This document shows, piece after piece, positions 25,701 to 33,035 of a DNA stretch of 64,000 nt. The translations under genes were made by a program, and so were the position numbers. Source of the stretch: an uncultured Lachnospiraceae bacterium (GTDB lineage: Bacteria; Bacillota; Clostridia; Lachnospirales; Lachnospiraceae). Within the stretch, counting starts at the first letter, position 1; every line of letters begins with the position of its first letter. The stretch lies in assembly GCA_910577675.1 (NCBI GenBank), contig CAJTOR010000006.1, forward strand, positions 1-64,000, written 5' to 3'. The notes under the pieces are model-generated. The model was not told where the DNA came from. It was given only the letters and a program-made list of their open reading frames with translations, and made no database searches.

Positions 25701-27108
25701 CTTTCTTTACATGGCTGTTATTTTCTTCATATGCTTTCTGTGATCCAACCAGATAATAAACGCCCGCCTTCATCTCCGATAAGGTCAGCACACCGTCGTT
25801 CTTGCTGATTCCGACCTTCATATACGGGTTATCCTCAAGCTTTACGGTATCCGCGGTTGTAGAATTTTTAAGGCGCAGTGTCCACCTTAAATTATCCGCG
25901 ATCTTCGCGTTGGTTTCAAGCGTGATGGAATTCGTTCCGACCGGCAGTGCCCACTCGACATAATCCGCAAACTTTCCCTCTCTATTTTTTACCCTCGGCG
26001 CAACAATAACGGTAATCGTTTTCGACTGTTTTCCGTCCAGTGTCTTGTAAGTCACCTCGGTTGTACCAGCACCCACCGCGGTAATATAACCGAAATCGTC
26101 CACGCTCACCACATCCGGGTCTGTCTTTCCAAGATCAATGGCATAGGGCAAAAATTCTGGATTATCAAGTTTCAACAAGTTATTGCCGTTTCCGTTTTCC
26201 GGAGTAAAACTGTTTACATTATCCTGATATTTTACAAAGTGGAACATTGGCAAATAATGGGAATATCTTTCATCATCCCCGGGAGTGGTAAGCTGTATCG
26301 ATTTTTTCTCCTCGGTTTCATCCGCTGTCACCTTTGTGATCATACCATACTGATTATTTAAGCTATCTCCTTTATTTTCCGTATCTTTATCCGACTTTAC
26401 CGGCGCATTAATCTTATCTGCTTCCTTCCCGGTAATCAGCTCAAGCGGCACCTGTATCTGGGTGGAAGCATAGTAGAAACGGGTTTCTTCCCCCACAGTA
26501 ACAGTGATCTCCACACGCAGGGAAGCGGTTCCGATCCGGTTTGCACTAACTTCCAGGGCAAGATTATAAGCATCCGGTTTTTCCGGATTACCCGGATCAC
26601 CCGGATCACCCGGATCACCTGCCTGTTTTACAGAAATAATCTGATCCTCCGAAGTTTCCCATTTCGTGATCTTCATATCGGATGTGATATACCCTAAACT
26701 TGATCCAATATAGACGTTTTGTTTATCCGTCCCCTTCTCCATCTCTATCAAATCCGGCTGTTCATAATTATCCGGACCGTTGATAAAGAAAAACTTGAGA
26801 TTATTCAAATCAGTCACATTAATAGGCGGGGTAGGGGTTGTCGCCCCGTCCGTCCCGGTCGGTGTCGGCGAAGTAGTTGGGGTCGGTGTAGACGTTGGTG
26901 TATCTCCTTCCGCCGCATATGCCTTTACAATCCCGTCACTGCCCGGCTGCGACATCTCAATTTCCCGCTGTATGCCGCCTACATCCCCCACTTCATCCGG
27001 AGCAATGTCCGTAATCTCAATCTGCGGGGTTTTCGGTGCCATCCCCGGCGCGCCCTGCAAAACTAAAGCCAAGGCCAGCGCAGCCGCAATCTTTTTTCTT
27101 AGCTTCAT
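22795..27108 (-). CDS. Large secreted protein with about ten Big_2 Ig-like domains
   Basis: 1437 residues. ATG at 27108 follows GGAGG by eight bases; the signal peptide is MKLRKKIAAALALALVLQG. Next comes a spacer rich in Thr and Pro (TPTSTPTPTTSPTPTG), then an N-terminal region of about 550 residues containing at least one Ig-like unit and a DPGDPGDPGNPE repeat. From about residue 620 to the end roughly ten consecutive Big_2 domains follow, each with an L/I-start strand, a W(T/S)S(S/D) strand and a closing segment such as GLVTALKEGTAKV or TATCTIRV. There is no LPXTG-type motif, membrane anchor or SLH domain, so how it stays on the cell is unclear. It may act in adhesion or as a scaffold. It lies between recN and the nuclease gene. 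Confidence 0.85.
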   Translation of the reverse strand: MKLRKKIAAALALALVLQGAPGMAPKTPQIEITDIAPDEVGDVGGIQREIEMSQPGSDGIVKAYAAEGDTPTSTPTPTTSPTPTGTDGATTPTPPINVTDLNNLKFFFINGPDNYEQPDLIEMEKGTDKQNVYIGSSLGYITSDMKITKWETSEDQIISVKQAGDPGDPGDPGNPEKPDAYNLALEVSANRIGTASLRVEITVTVGEETRFYYASTQIQVPLELITGKEADKINAPVKSDKDTENKGDSLNNQYGMITKVTADETEEKKSIQLTTPGDDERYSHYLPMFHFVKYQDNVNSFTPENGNGNNLLKLDNPEFLPYAIDLGKTDPDVVSVDDFGYITAVGAGTTEVTYKTLDGKQSKTITVIVAPRVKNREGKFADYVEWALPVGTNSITLETNAKIADNLRWTLRLKNSTTADTVKLEDNPYMKVGISKNDGVLTLSEMKAGVYYLVGSQKAYEENNSHVKKVFIKLVVPIGIQERELIMNVKDTYDVLLNANILDKYLFEGKIVDDVQFETGKDPIITNNGVGELVVDYTSGILTAKREGKAWLILRYKGAENPDKDIFGDSVKPGESINIGGQNVVMYKDTYYIPITVIDDIALNITSVEMAVGSTLHLRAITSNGSVPLIWRTLDMSGKESDDIITVDEDGLVTALKEGTAKVEVSQTIYGVTKTATCTIRVVGAITKIELDPSSKTIGIGDLLTINAKITPNINSASLKWITSDAKIVSLEQQGDLSTTVKGQSEGVAVITAINQENVVVGSCMVTVKGDHSIKKITLSQTNVTTSLAEKTLVLYATITPPDAENEPIVWSSSDPSIATVDQKGLVTLRKAGTVTIICTARNDSTIAASCRVTITQNVTGIKLDQSNVTMNVGETFRLTYVIAPVNASNPAVTWTTTNKSVATVDKNGLVSAKGVGQTAIILKTNEGGYMATCLINVNRVATAVKLDATSIVLNVGDYYNFETTITPADSTDKTLTWEISDKGVVAVSNRGKVIAKKVGVSVVMAKTKSGSTAYCTVTVQQGVTGLKLDEHEEEIYIGDEWELTATVSPKNATNQDVKWTSSDKSVASVDKEGRVVGLKEGLTIITCTTVDGGYVDYCAIQVKPNIVDSEDLTINPESCQVGVGKTLKLTPVFTPAETTNQAVEWSSSNEAIVTVDEKGKIKGISVGEAVITCTALDDGGAVGYCEVEVCEQIKEIALDNSYLNMVVGDVRTIVPTVRPENATYGVVWESLNPEIAVVDKQTGKVTALKAGDTQIKAIAEDESGVEAICVVHVRNPVPVTNIAVSESEIVMIPGESRTVGFTILPSDFTDAYIWSSDNPVVASVDLLSGMITANAMGTANITIFAESGRSASIKVYVVGLSKTALTLERYTSTLISLEVYGASKSDLDVRWYSDNERIAQVRNGNITGKALGTTYVYAVVNGRKLACRVTVEKIRR
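26585..26620 (-). repeat. Four tandem 9-bp units inside the Ig-like protein gene
   Basis: The unit GGATCACCC (plus strand) occurs four times with small changes, coding a DPG tripeptide repeat. The 9-base unit keeps the frame, so copy number can change without breaking the gene. Confidence 0.85.
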
Positions 27109-27462
27109 AACATTTTCCTCCATTTCAAAAACACTTTCCTATGTAATTTGCCTTCCTGTACACTTCCTTACATCACAGCAATACCATCAATTCCTTATTG
27201 CACCATTCTACTGGATTCCTTTGACAAAACTGTGTCATTTTTCTATTTTTCTTCCCCTATTTTTCGTAAATTTTATGCACTTTCCTTATAATTTTTCTGA
27301 AAACTCATTCCCGCCATCTGCGAATGATAAATCTTTTACAGCCGCAAAAAACAAAACCGGAAGATACATCCATAATAATATCGGCTGCTTTCCCCAGTCC
27401 CGTTATACCCGCCGGTCAATTACATTATATTTCCAGCAGGGTTTGCTATTCCCCGTCCTATT
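27109..27462 (-). other. Gap upstream of the Ig-like protein gene
   Basis: No gene seen. AT-rich, with a possible minus-strand -35 TTGTCA near 27220 but no clear -10 box. No clear terminator follows the nuclease gene. Confidence 0.5.
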
Positions 27463-28038
27463 CTACTGACGCACTTTTTTATCCAGATATCCTTCAAATT
27501 CCTCTTTTGTATAAGTATGTATCTCCCTGAAATATAAACTCTTATATTTTTCCAAATCAAATCTTATCAGTTCACTCCCGCCCTTTTTCAAAAAATATTT
27601 TGCAATCTCTTCCCTTGAAGGAGATTCCTGCACCATCACTCCTGTAAGCTGGTTCGGCAGGGGATTTTTATCAAAATTATATACAAGGACAAAATCTGCT
27701 TCCCTCCGGGTATCAGAAATACTTTTTGATACAATATCGCAGAAAATTAACAGGCTGTCACGGATTTTACTTTTTATATCGCGATTAACCACTTTCCCGT
27801 TTTTAAATTCAATAAATACCACCCTGCCCCCATGAAAAATCAGTGCATCTACAGAAGCAGCCGATTCATCCGACAATCCGAGTTCTCTTGTATATGCTCT
27901 TTTTACACCATCAAAATCGACCGCCTCAATCCCCGATTCTGTCACGTAGCAATCCTCCGCACCGCTGCCATCCCTCGACAGTTCCCTTAACCTTCCCCGA
28001 TTCTGGCAAAAAATCGGATATTTATCAAAATCAAGCAT
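27463..28038 (-). CDS. Putative PD-(D/E)XK nuclease paired with an AAA ATPase
   Basis: 191 residues. The N-terminal half has the layout of the PD-(D/E)XK fold: a Glu-containing helix (ESGIEAVDFDG), a strand with Asp (SVDALIF), a strand with GRVVFIEFKNGKV giving the E-x-K pair, then a basic helix (RDIKSKIRDSLLIF). The C-terminal part (FREIHTYTKEEFEGYL) looks like a conserved family end, but I cannot name the family. ATG at 28038 overlaps the end of the ATPase gene by eight bases (ATGCTTGA), so the two are translationally coupled and probably work together. A nuclease effector gated by the ATPase would fit an anti-phage unit; function is inference. Confidence 0.65.
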   Translation of the reverse strand: MLDFDKYPIFCQNRGRLRELSRDGSGAEDCYVTESGIEAVDFDGVKRAYTRELGLSDESAASVDALIFHGGRVVFIEFKNGKVVNRDIKSKIRDSLLIFCDIVSKSISDTRREADFVLVYNFDKNPLPNQLTGVMVQESPSREEIAKYFLKKGGSELIRFDLEKYKSLYFREIHTYTKEEFEGYLDKKVRQ

Positions 28039-29287
28039 TTCTGTACCTCTCATTTTCAAGTTCCTGCAGCGGACTTGCAAGTTTACTGTAAATCAGTTCG
28101 ATATGATCCGTCACATTCTCAAAAGCTGCCACGTCCTGGCGCATGGATGCCATATAATACCTGCACTGCTTTGCCACATCGTATCTGGCAGCATAGACTT
28201 CGATTGCATTAAGAAAATATGGGCTGTGGGTGTTAAGCAAAATATCCATATGGAATTCCCTATGCAAAAGTATTATCAATTCAGCAAACAAAAGCTGCCA
28301 TTTTGGGTGAAGATGTATCTCGGGCTCATCCAAAATTACCATGCTCTTTTCCCCGATCCGCCCGCAGGCAAGCAATCTTTTCAAAATAACAAAGGTCTTT
28401 AATCCCATGGATAGATTTCTTATGCTTAACACCTTGTCGCTGCCCGCTTTGCGATAGCCATAATGCAGCCGCTGATCCAAAACAATGGCTCCTTCACAGA
28501 CAGAGGATATTATCCTGTTAATTTTTTCAAGCTTCTGGGCTGCAATCGCTTTGTCCGCCGGATTGATTTCCTCCTCATCACTCTTCCTTAAATTTTCCAA
28601 CAGATGGGAACGATGATTCCCGGAAAACCTGCCCTGATAAAGATTTAATTCATCTAGCACCAAAGGATCATCAATATAAACAGCCTCATTGTAAAACCGG
28701 ATATTGTCCGGGTCTGAAATCGCTGCCACTTTATGATCTACAATATCAACCGAAAGCTCCCCCACATCAGTTCTAAGTCTGATCTGCCCGCCTCCAGGCA
28801 AAAAAATATTATTTATCTGGTTATCAAATTCCGACACCAGCCTGTTTTCCAGAACCACCTGAAAAATTTTTTCCCCGGGAATATTCAATCGTTCGATAAT
28901 GAACCGAACGAGATCATCAAAGTATTTTTCGGAAGAAATCTTTTCTATTTCCTCTTCGGAAAATGTGCGAACCAGTTCATTCCTGATTAAATCCGGATTA
29001 CTTTTATACTTATCCATCTGATATACAAACTTTGGTGCAAGCATTCTGCCAGCCCCCGAATATTCCAAATCCCATCCGATGCGCCTTCTCTCGATTAATC
29101 CCGCGATACTCTTAATACGAGCCTGTCGGACCTGAATCTCACTGTCACAAAAGCTGTTAAACACAGCAAAAAGTGCACGTCCAACCGTACTTTTTCCCGT
29201 ATTGTTCTCCCCGGCAATCACCGTGATACCATCAATCACAAGAGAAGCTTCCCCGATTTTCCCAATATTTTTCAAAAATAATTCCAT
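28031..29287 (-). CDS. AAA/ABC-type ATPase (AAA_21, OLD/SMC-like)
   Basis: 418 residues. Walker A VIAGENNTGKSTVGRALF near residue 30, a helical insertion of about 200 residues, ABC-like signature LSIRNLSMGLKTF, Walker B SMVILDEPEIHLHPKW and the His loop LLNTHSPYFLNAI. These are the marks of stand-alone SMC-like ATPases found in defence modules (OLD, RloA, PtuA, AriA types). ATG follows GGGAGGGG. It starts a two-gene unit with the nuclease-like gene. It has no TOPRIM domain of its own, unlike OLD. The location between recN and argR suggests acquisition. Confidence 0.85.
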   Translation of the reverse strand: MELFLKNIGKIGEASLVIDGITVIAGENNTGKSTVGRALFAVFNSFCDSEIQVRQARIKSIAGLIERRRIGWDLEYSGAGRMLAPKFVYQMDKYKSNPDLIRNELVRTFSEEEIEKISSEKYFDDLVRFIIERLNIPGEKIFQVVLENRLVSEFDNQINNIFLPGGGQIRLRTDVGELSVDIVDHKVAAISDPDNIRFYNEAVYIDDPLVLDELNLYQGRFSGNHRSHLLENLRKSDEEEINPADKAIAAQKLEKINRIISSVCEGAIVLDQRLHYGYRKAGSDKVLSIRNLSMGLKTFVILKRLLACGRIGEKSMVILDEPEIHLHPKWQLLFAELIILLHREFHMDILLNTHSPYFLNAIEVYAARYDVAKQCRYYMASMRQDVAAFENVTDHIELIYSKLASPLQELENERYRNA

Positions 29288-29786
29288 AATTTCCCCTCCC
29301 TAAAACACACATGAAAAAATAACTACAAAAACCCTCCTCACACTTTAAAACTCCTTTCTCCCAATACACTTCCCACCGGATTTCCCACAGTATATCACAA
29401 AGCCCATCCGTTTACCATAAAAATCCCACCCTATATTTCGCACTTTCCCCATAAAGTGAAAAGGCAGCCATACTGGCTGCCTTTTCTGAGGGGGTAGTAT
29501 TTATGAAAAAAAGTCCAAAACTTAGATGTAAGCAATTGTTATCTGTTCCTCTGATGTTTTTATAATACCCCGCTTTTGTGACTTCCCTGTGGCAAAATTG
29601 TTAACAATTTGTGAATGATAATCTAAAATATTTTACACTTTTCCAAAATGCTTCTTTTCCCGCTTTTATTCTTACTTTTTTTCCACTTTTCCACAGCGCT
29701 TATTTTATCCATTCATATTCACCCCATCAGCCTTTATCTGACAATCCGGTAATCCCATCCCCCGCAATCATCCCAAAAAAGTATTC
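29288..29786 (-). other. Gap between the ATPase gene and yebC
   Basis: No gene seen. Contains the terminator at 29457-29485 and a perfect 16-bp palindrome AAATTGTTAACAATTT at 29595-29610 that could bind a regulator. The ATPase promoter must lie between about 29300 and 29450 but I see no strong match; TATACT near 29390 is a candidate -10. Confidence 0.5.
29457..29485. terminator. Terminator downstream of yebC
   Basis: AAGGCAGCCA / TGGCTGCCTT, a perfect 10-bp stem with A tract before and T tract after, so active on either strand. It is 300 bases from the yebC stop. Confidence 0.75.
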
Positions 29787-30527
29787 CTACTCTTCCTCCG
29801 GCATATCCCAGTTGTGGTACACATTCTGCACATCATCGTCCTCGTCAAGCAGGTCGAGGGTGCGCCTCATCATCTTGATATCGTTATCGTCGGTCAGTGT
29901 CACATAGGTCTGTGGGAGCATGGTGACTTCCGCCTCGAGCATTGCAACACCTGCGGCTTCAAGTGCCTCGCGCACCGCCGAGAAGGTATCCTCCGATGTA
30001 AGAACCTCGAAACTGTCCTCCTCCTCGTTAAAATCATCCGCGCCGGCATCCAGTGCAATCATCATCAGCTCGTCCGCATCCTGTGCACACTCTTCTTTAT
30101 CAATAATGATCTGCCCCTTGGTATCAAACATAAACGATACACATCCCTGGGTGCCCACATTGCCGCCGCCCTTTGTAAAGGCATTGCGCACATTTGCCGC
30201 CGTGCGGTTCTTGTTGTCCGTCAGCGCCTCAACAATAATCGCAGTGCCGCTCGGTCCGTACCCCTCATAGGAAACAAACTCATAATTGACATTGCCCGCA
30301 TCCCCCGCCGCCTTCTTAATACTGCGCTCAATTGTTTCGTTCGGCATATTGTTCGATTTCGCCTTTGCCACAATATCTTTAAGCTTGCTGTTATTGTTTA
30401 CATCCGGTCCGCCCTCCTTGACCGCAACAGCGATTTCACGGCCGAGCCTTGTAAAAATTTTCCCCTTTGCCGCATCGTTCTTTTCCTTCTTATGCTTGAT
30501 ATTTGCAAATTTTGAATGTCCCGACAT
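29787..30527 (-). CDS. YebC/PmpR-family protein
   Basis: 246 residues, normal length. It begins MSGHSKFANIKHKKEKNDA, the family's hallmark, and has YEGYGPSGTAIIVEALTDN and FMFDTKGQ. Members are described as transcription regulators, and some recent work links the family to relief of ribosome stalling; which applies here is unknown. ATG follows AGGAG. Monocistronic. It lies between the accessory ATPase unit and argR. Confidence 0.93.
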   Translation of the reverse strand: MSGHSKFANIKHKKEKNDAAKGKIFTRLGREIAVAVKEGGPDVNNNSKLKDIVAKAKSNNMPNETIERSIKKAAGDAGNVNYEFVSYEGYGPSGTAIIVEALTDNKNRTAANVRNAFTKGGGNVGTQGCVSFMFDTKGQIIIDKEECAQDADELMMIALDAGADDFNEEEDSFEVLTSEDTFSAVREALEAAGVAMLEAEVTMLPQTYVTLTDDNDIKMMRRTLDLLDEDDDVQNVYHNWDMPEEE

Positions 30528-30610
30528 ATTGATTCTCCTTTATTTTTCTTACAGAATATTTTTCATCCACCAATTTTAGCACAGTCGCTTCCCCGTTGCA
30601 AGCCCTAAGT

Positions 30611-31066
30611 TTAACCTGCATTTACAAGCTTTGAAATCTTATCCATCACCCGCGGAGTATCCTGCGCGTACCTTACGGCGCACATAACCGTATCATCACC
30701 TGCTATGCAGCCGACAATCCCCTCGATATGAACCGCATCGATTGCAGCGGCAACCGCCATCGCCATCCCGGAAACAGTCTTTACCACAAGGATATTCTGC
30801 GCGGTATCCATCGAAACCAGCCCGTCCCTTAGGATGCGCACATATTTTTCAGCCAGCAGATTTTCCTGCGGCTGCAAGATAGTATATTTATGCTTTCCTT
30901 CACCCGCCGCCACCTTGGTCAGTTTCAGCTCACGGATATCCCTTGATATGGTCGCCTGCGTCACGGGATAGCCCGCCGCAAGCAATAACTCCGCTAATTC
31001 TTCCTGCGTTTCCACCTCATGTTCCGCAATAAGTTCAATAATCTTGCTCTGCCTGCTTAACTTCAT
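30611..31066 (-). CDS. argR: Arginine repressor
   Basis: 151 residues. N-terminal winged helix (QEELAELLLAAGYPVTQATI, SRDIRELKLTKV) and the C-terminal arginine-binding hexamer domain with IVGCIAGDDTVMCAVR. ATG at 31066 follows GAGGGAAA; 13 more codons are open upstream. It represses arginine biosynthesis when arginine is high. It follows nadK at about 100 bases, and is the last gene of the conserved dxs-tlyA-nadK-argR run. Confidence 0.94.
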   Translation of the reverse strand: MKLSRQSKIIELIAEHEVETQEELAELLLAAGYPVTQATISRDIRELKLTKVAAGEGKHKYTILQPQENLLAEKYVRILRDGLVSMDTAQNILVVKTVSGMAMAVAAAIDAVHIEGIVGCIAGDDTVMCAVRYAQDTPRVMDKISKLVNAG

Positions 31067-31165
31067 TTTCCCTCTTTCCAAAGCGCCCGTGCGCCATGTT
31101 CCCATATTTTTCCATCTAAGCCATATCAGAAAATTCCCATCCGGGAAATCTCCTTCACATTCCTT

Positions 31166-32023
31166 CTAAACCCCATTAAGCTTTGCCCGCAGCACCTGAT
31201 AAAAACTTCTGCCCGAAAGCCTCACCAATTTAACCATACATCCCGCGCGGCGCACCTTGATATAATCCCCCGCCCTAAGTTTTGCCGACGCGCCGCCATC
31301 CACCGTCGCGATGGCTTCCTCCTCCTGTGTTTTCTTGCTCTGGCGCACTTTTATCGTCACTTCATCCAAGTCTGACACCACAATACTGCGCGCGTTCAGG
31401 GAATGCGGACAGACCGGTGTAATGACCATCGCCCCGGCAGCGGGCGCAACTATGGGGCCGCCCGCCGAAAGGCTGTACCCTGTTGAGCCGGTCGGAGTTG
31501 CCACAATCACGCCGTCCCCCCTGAAATCACTTACCAGCTCCCCGTTTATGTACACCCCCGCCCCAATCACCCGGGAAAATCCGCTTCTTGTAACCACAAG
31601 GTCGTTGAGTGCATCCGGCAGTGCACTCCTTCTCCCCTCCGCATGCACTGTGACTGCCAGCATCATCTGCTCCTTTACGGTATATTCACCCGAAAGCAGT
31701 TTCGACAGCGCCGCGTCAAGTTCCGCCACCTCGGTTTCCGCAAGAAACCCAAGTGTCCCCAGATTAATCCCAAAGATAGGGATTTGCCTTGCGGCAAGGT
31801 CATGCGCCGCCTGCAAGATCGTCCCGTCGCCTCCAAGCACAAGCGCGCACTGAGTATCCTCCGGGATATCCTCCGCCCTGGTGTAGCGCGCACCGCCCCC
31901 GCGGTATTCCTCCCCAGCCAGATAAATCTTACCCCCGCGGTTTTCAAGGAAGGCTGCAATGCGGTTTGTCACCTCCATGCTCCCATCTTTTTCGCGGTTT
32001 GTGATAATACAAAATCGTTCCAT
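31166..32023 (-). CDS. nadK: NAD kinase
   Basis: 285 residues. Phosphorylates NAD to NADP. The GGDGT motif is in LVLGGDGTILQAAH, the second motif in TPTGSTGYSLSAGGPIV, and the NAD-binding GINLGTLGFLAE follows the first. ATG at 32023 is preceded by GGGGACAG; TTG at 32041 is a possible earlier start. It begins 45 bases after tlyA ends. Together with the NAD-salvage operon at 8-11 kb the window covers two steps of pyridine nucleotide metabolism. Confidence 0.95.
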   Translation of the reverse strand: MERFCIITNREKDGSMEVTNRIAAFLENRGGKIYLAGEEYRGGGARYTRAEDIPEDTQCALVLGGDGTILQAAHDLAARQIPIFGINLGTLGFLAETEVAELDAALSKLLSGEYTVKEQMMLAVTVHAEGRRSALPDALNDLVVTRSGFSRVIGAGVYINGELVSDFRGDGVIVATPTGSTGYSLSAGGPIVAPAAGAMVITPVCPHSLNARSIVVSDLDEVTIKVRQSKKTQEEEAIATVDGGASAKLRAGDYIKVRRAGCMVKLVRLSGRSFYQVLRAKLNGV

Positions 32024-32068
32024 ATACTGTCCCCGTATCAAAAATATCTTCCCGCAATCTTTTCCTAA

Positions 32069-32977
32069 CTACGCCCGAAATGCCCTGTGTGCCTCATCAA
32101 CCACACGCCCAACCTGGGCGAGCAGCATCTTTAAGTCCTTCCTGTCAGATTCTTTAGCATTCCCAGAAAAGTCCACGCGCTTTTTTGCGTGCAGCAGGTA
32201 TTCAATATTGCCCTCCGGTTCCCGCACCGGCGAAAATGTGAGATGCAAAAGTTCAAAGCCGAGTCCCGCGGCAAAATCCGCCACCTTTTCAATCACCCCG
32301 GCATGAATCCTAGGCTCCCTCACAACACCTTTCTTCCCGACTTTCTCCCTCCCTGCCTCAAACTGCGGCTTAATCAGACAGACAAGCTCCGCCCCGTCCT
32401 TCATAAGCATAAACACCGGAAAAAGCACCAGTGTCAGGGAAATAAAAGCGACATCTATCGAAACAAAATCCACTGGCTCCCCGAATTTATCCGGGGTTAA
32501 ATAGCGGATATTGGTCTGTTCCATTGAAACCACCCGCGCATCTTGCCGCAGCTTTAAGGCTAACTGGTTCGTCCCAACGTCAACTGCAAAAACCTTTGCC
32601 GCACCGTTTTGCAGCATACAATCGGTAAACCCTCCAGTCGATGATCCCACATCCATGCAGACCATCCCGTCAAAGTCAAGCCCATATGCTTCCACCGCCT
32701 TCTCAAGCTTTAAGCCGCCGCGGCTTACATATCTCATCAAAGCGCCGCGCAGCTCAACCTGCGCCGTAACGGGAAACATTGCCCCCGCCTTATCTCTTTG
32801 AATGCCGTCCACAAAAACATTGCCCGCCATAATAAGCGCTTTCGCCTTCTCCCTCGACTCAGCGAGCGCATGCCTTAAAAGTAGTAAATCAAGCCGTTCT
32901 TTATCCTGCTTTTTTCTCCCCGCCTCGTTCGGCTCTTTCTCCCGCCCAGAAGCTTCCTGTGTAACCACAAAATCCAT
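32069..32977 (-). CDS. tlyA: TlyA-family rRNA 2'-O-methyltransferase
   Basis: 302 residues. N-terminal S4 RNA-binding domain (RLDLLLLRHALAESREKAK, FVDGIQRDKAG) joined to an FtsJ-like methyltransferase domain with the SAM motif VCMDVGSSTGGFTDCML and FVSIDVAFISL. TlyA enzymes methylate 16S and/or 23S rRNA riboses; some are also called haemolysins, which is doubtful. The gene sits between dxs and nadK as in many Clostridia. A long acidic/basic N-terminal extension of about 25 residues may indicate a later start. Confidence 0.92.
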   Translation of the reverse strand: MDFVVTQEASGREKEPNEAGRKKQDKERLDLLLLRHALAESREKAKALIMAGNVFVDGIQRDKAGAMFPVTAQVELRGALMRYVSRGGLKLEKAVEAYGLDFDGMVCMDVGSSTGGFTDCMLQNGAAKVFAVDVGTNQLALKLRQDARVVSMEQTNIRYLTPDKFGEPVDFVSIDVAFISLTLVLFPVFMLMKDGAELVCLIKPQFEAGREKVGKKGVVREPRIHAGVIEKVADFAAGLGFELLHLTFSPVREPEGNIEYLLHAKKRVDFSGNAKESDRKDLKMLLAQVGRVVDEAHRAFRA

Positions 32978-33035
32978 TGCCCCGCCCGCTCCTTTCCTCC
33001 ATATCGCACTGACGCTTCCCCCGCGTTTTAAAAGG

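Noticed and set aside
26585..26620. CRISPR-like short repeats
   Set aside because: Nine-base units in frame inside a coding region; they encode DPG.
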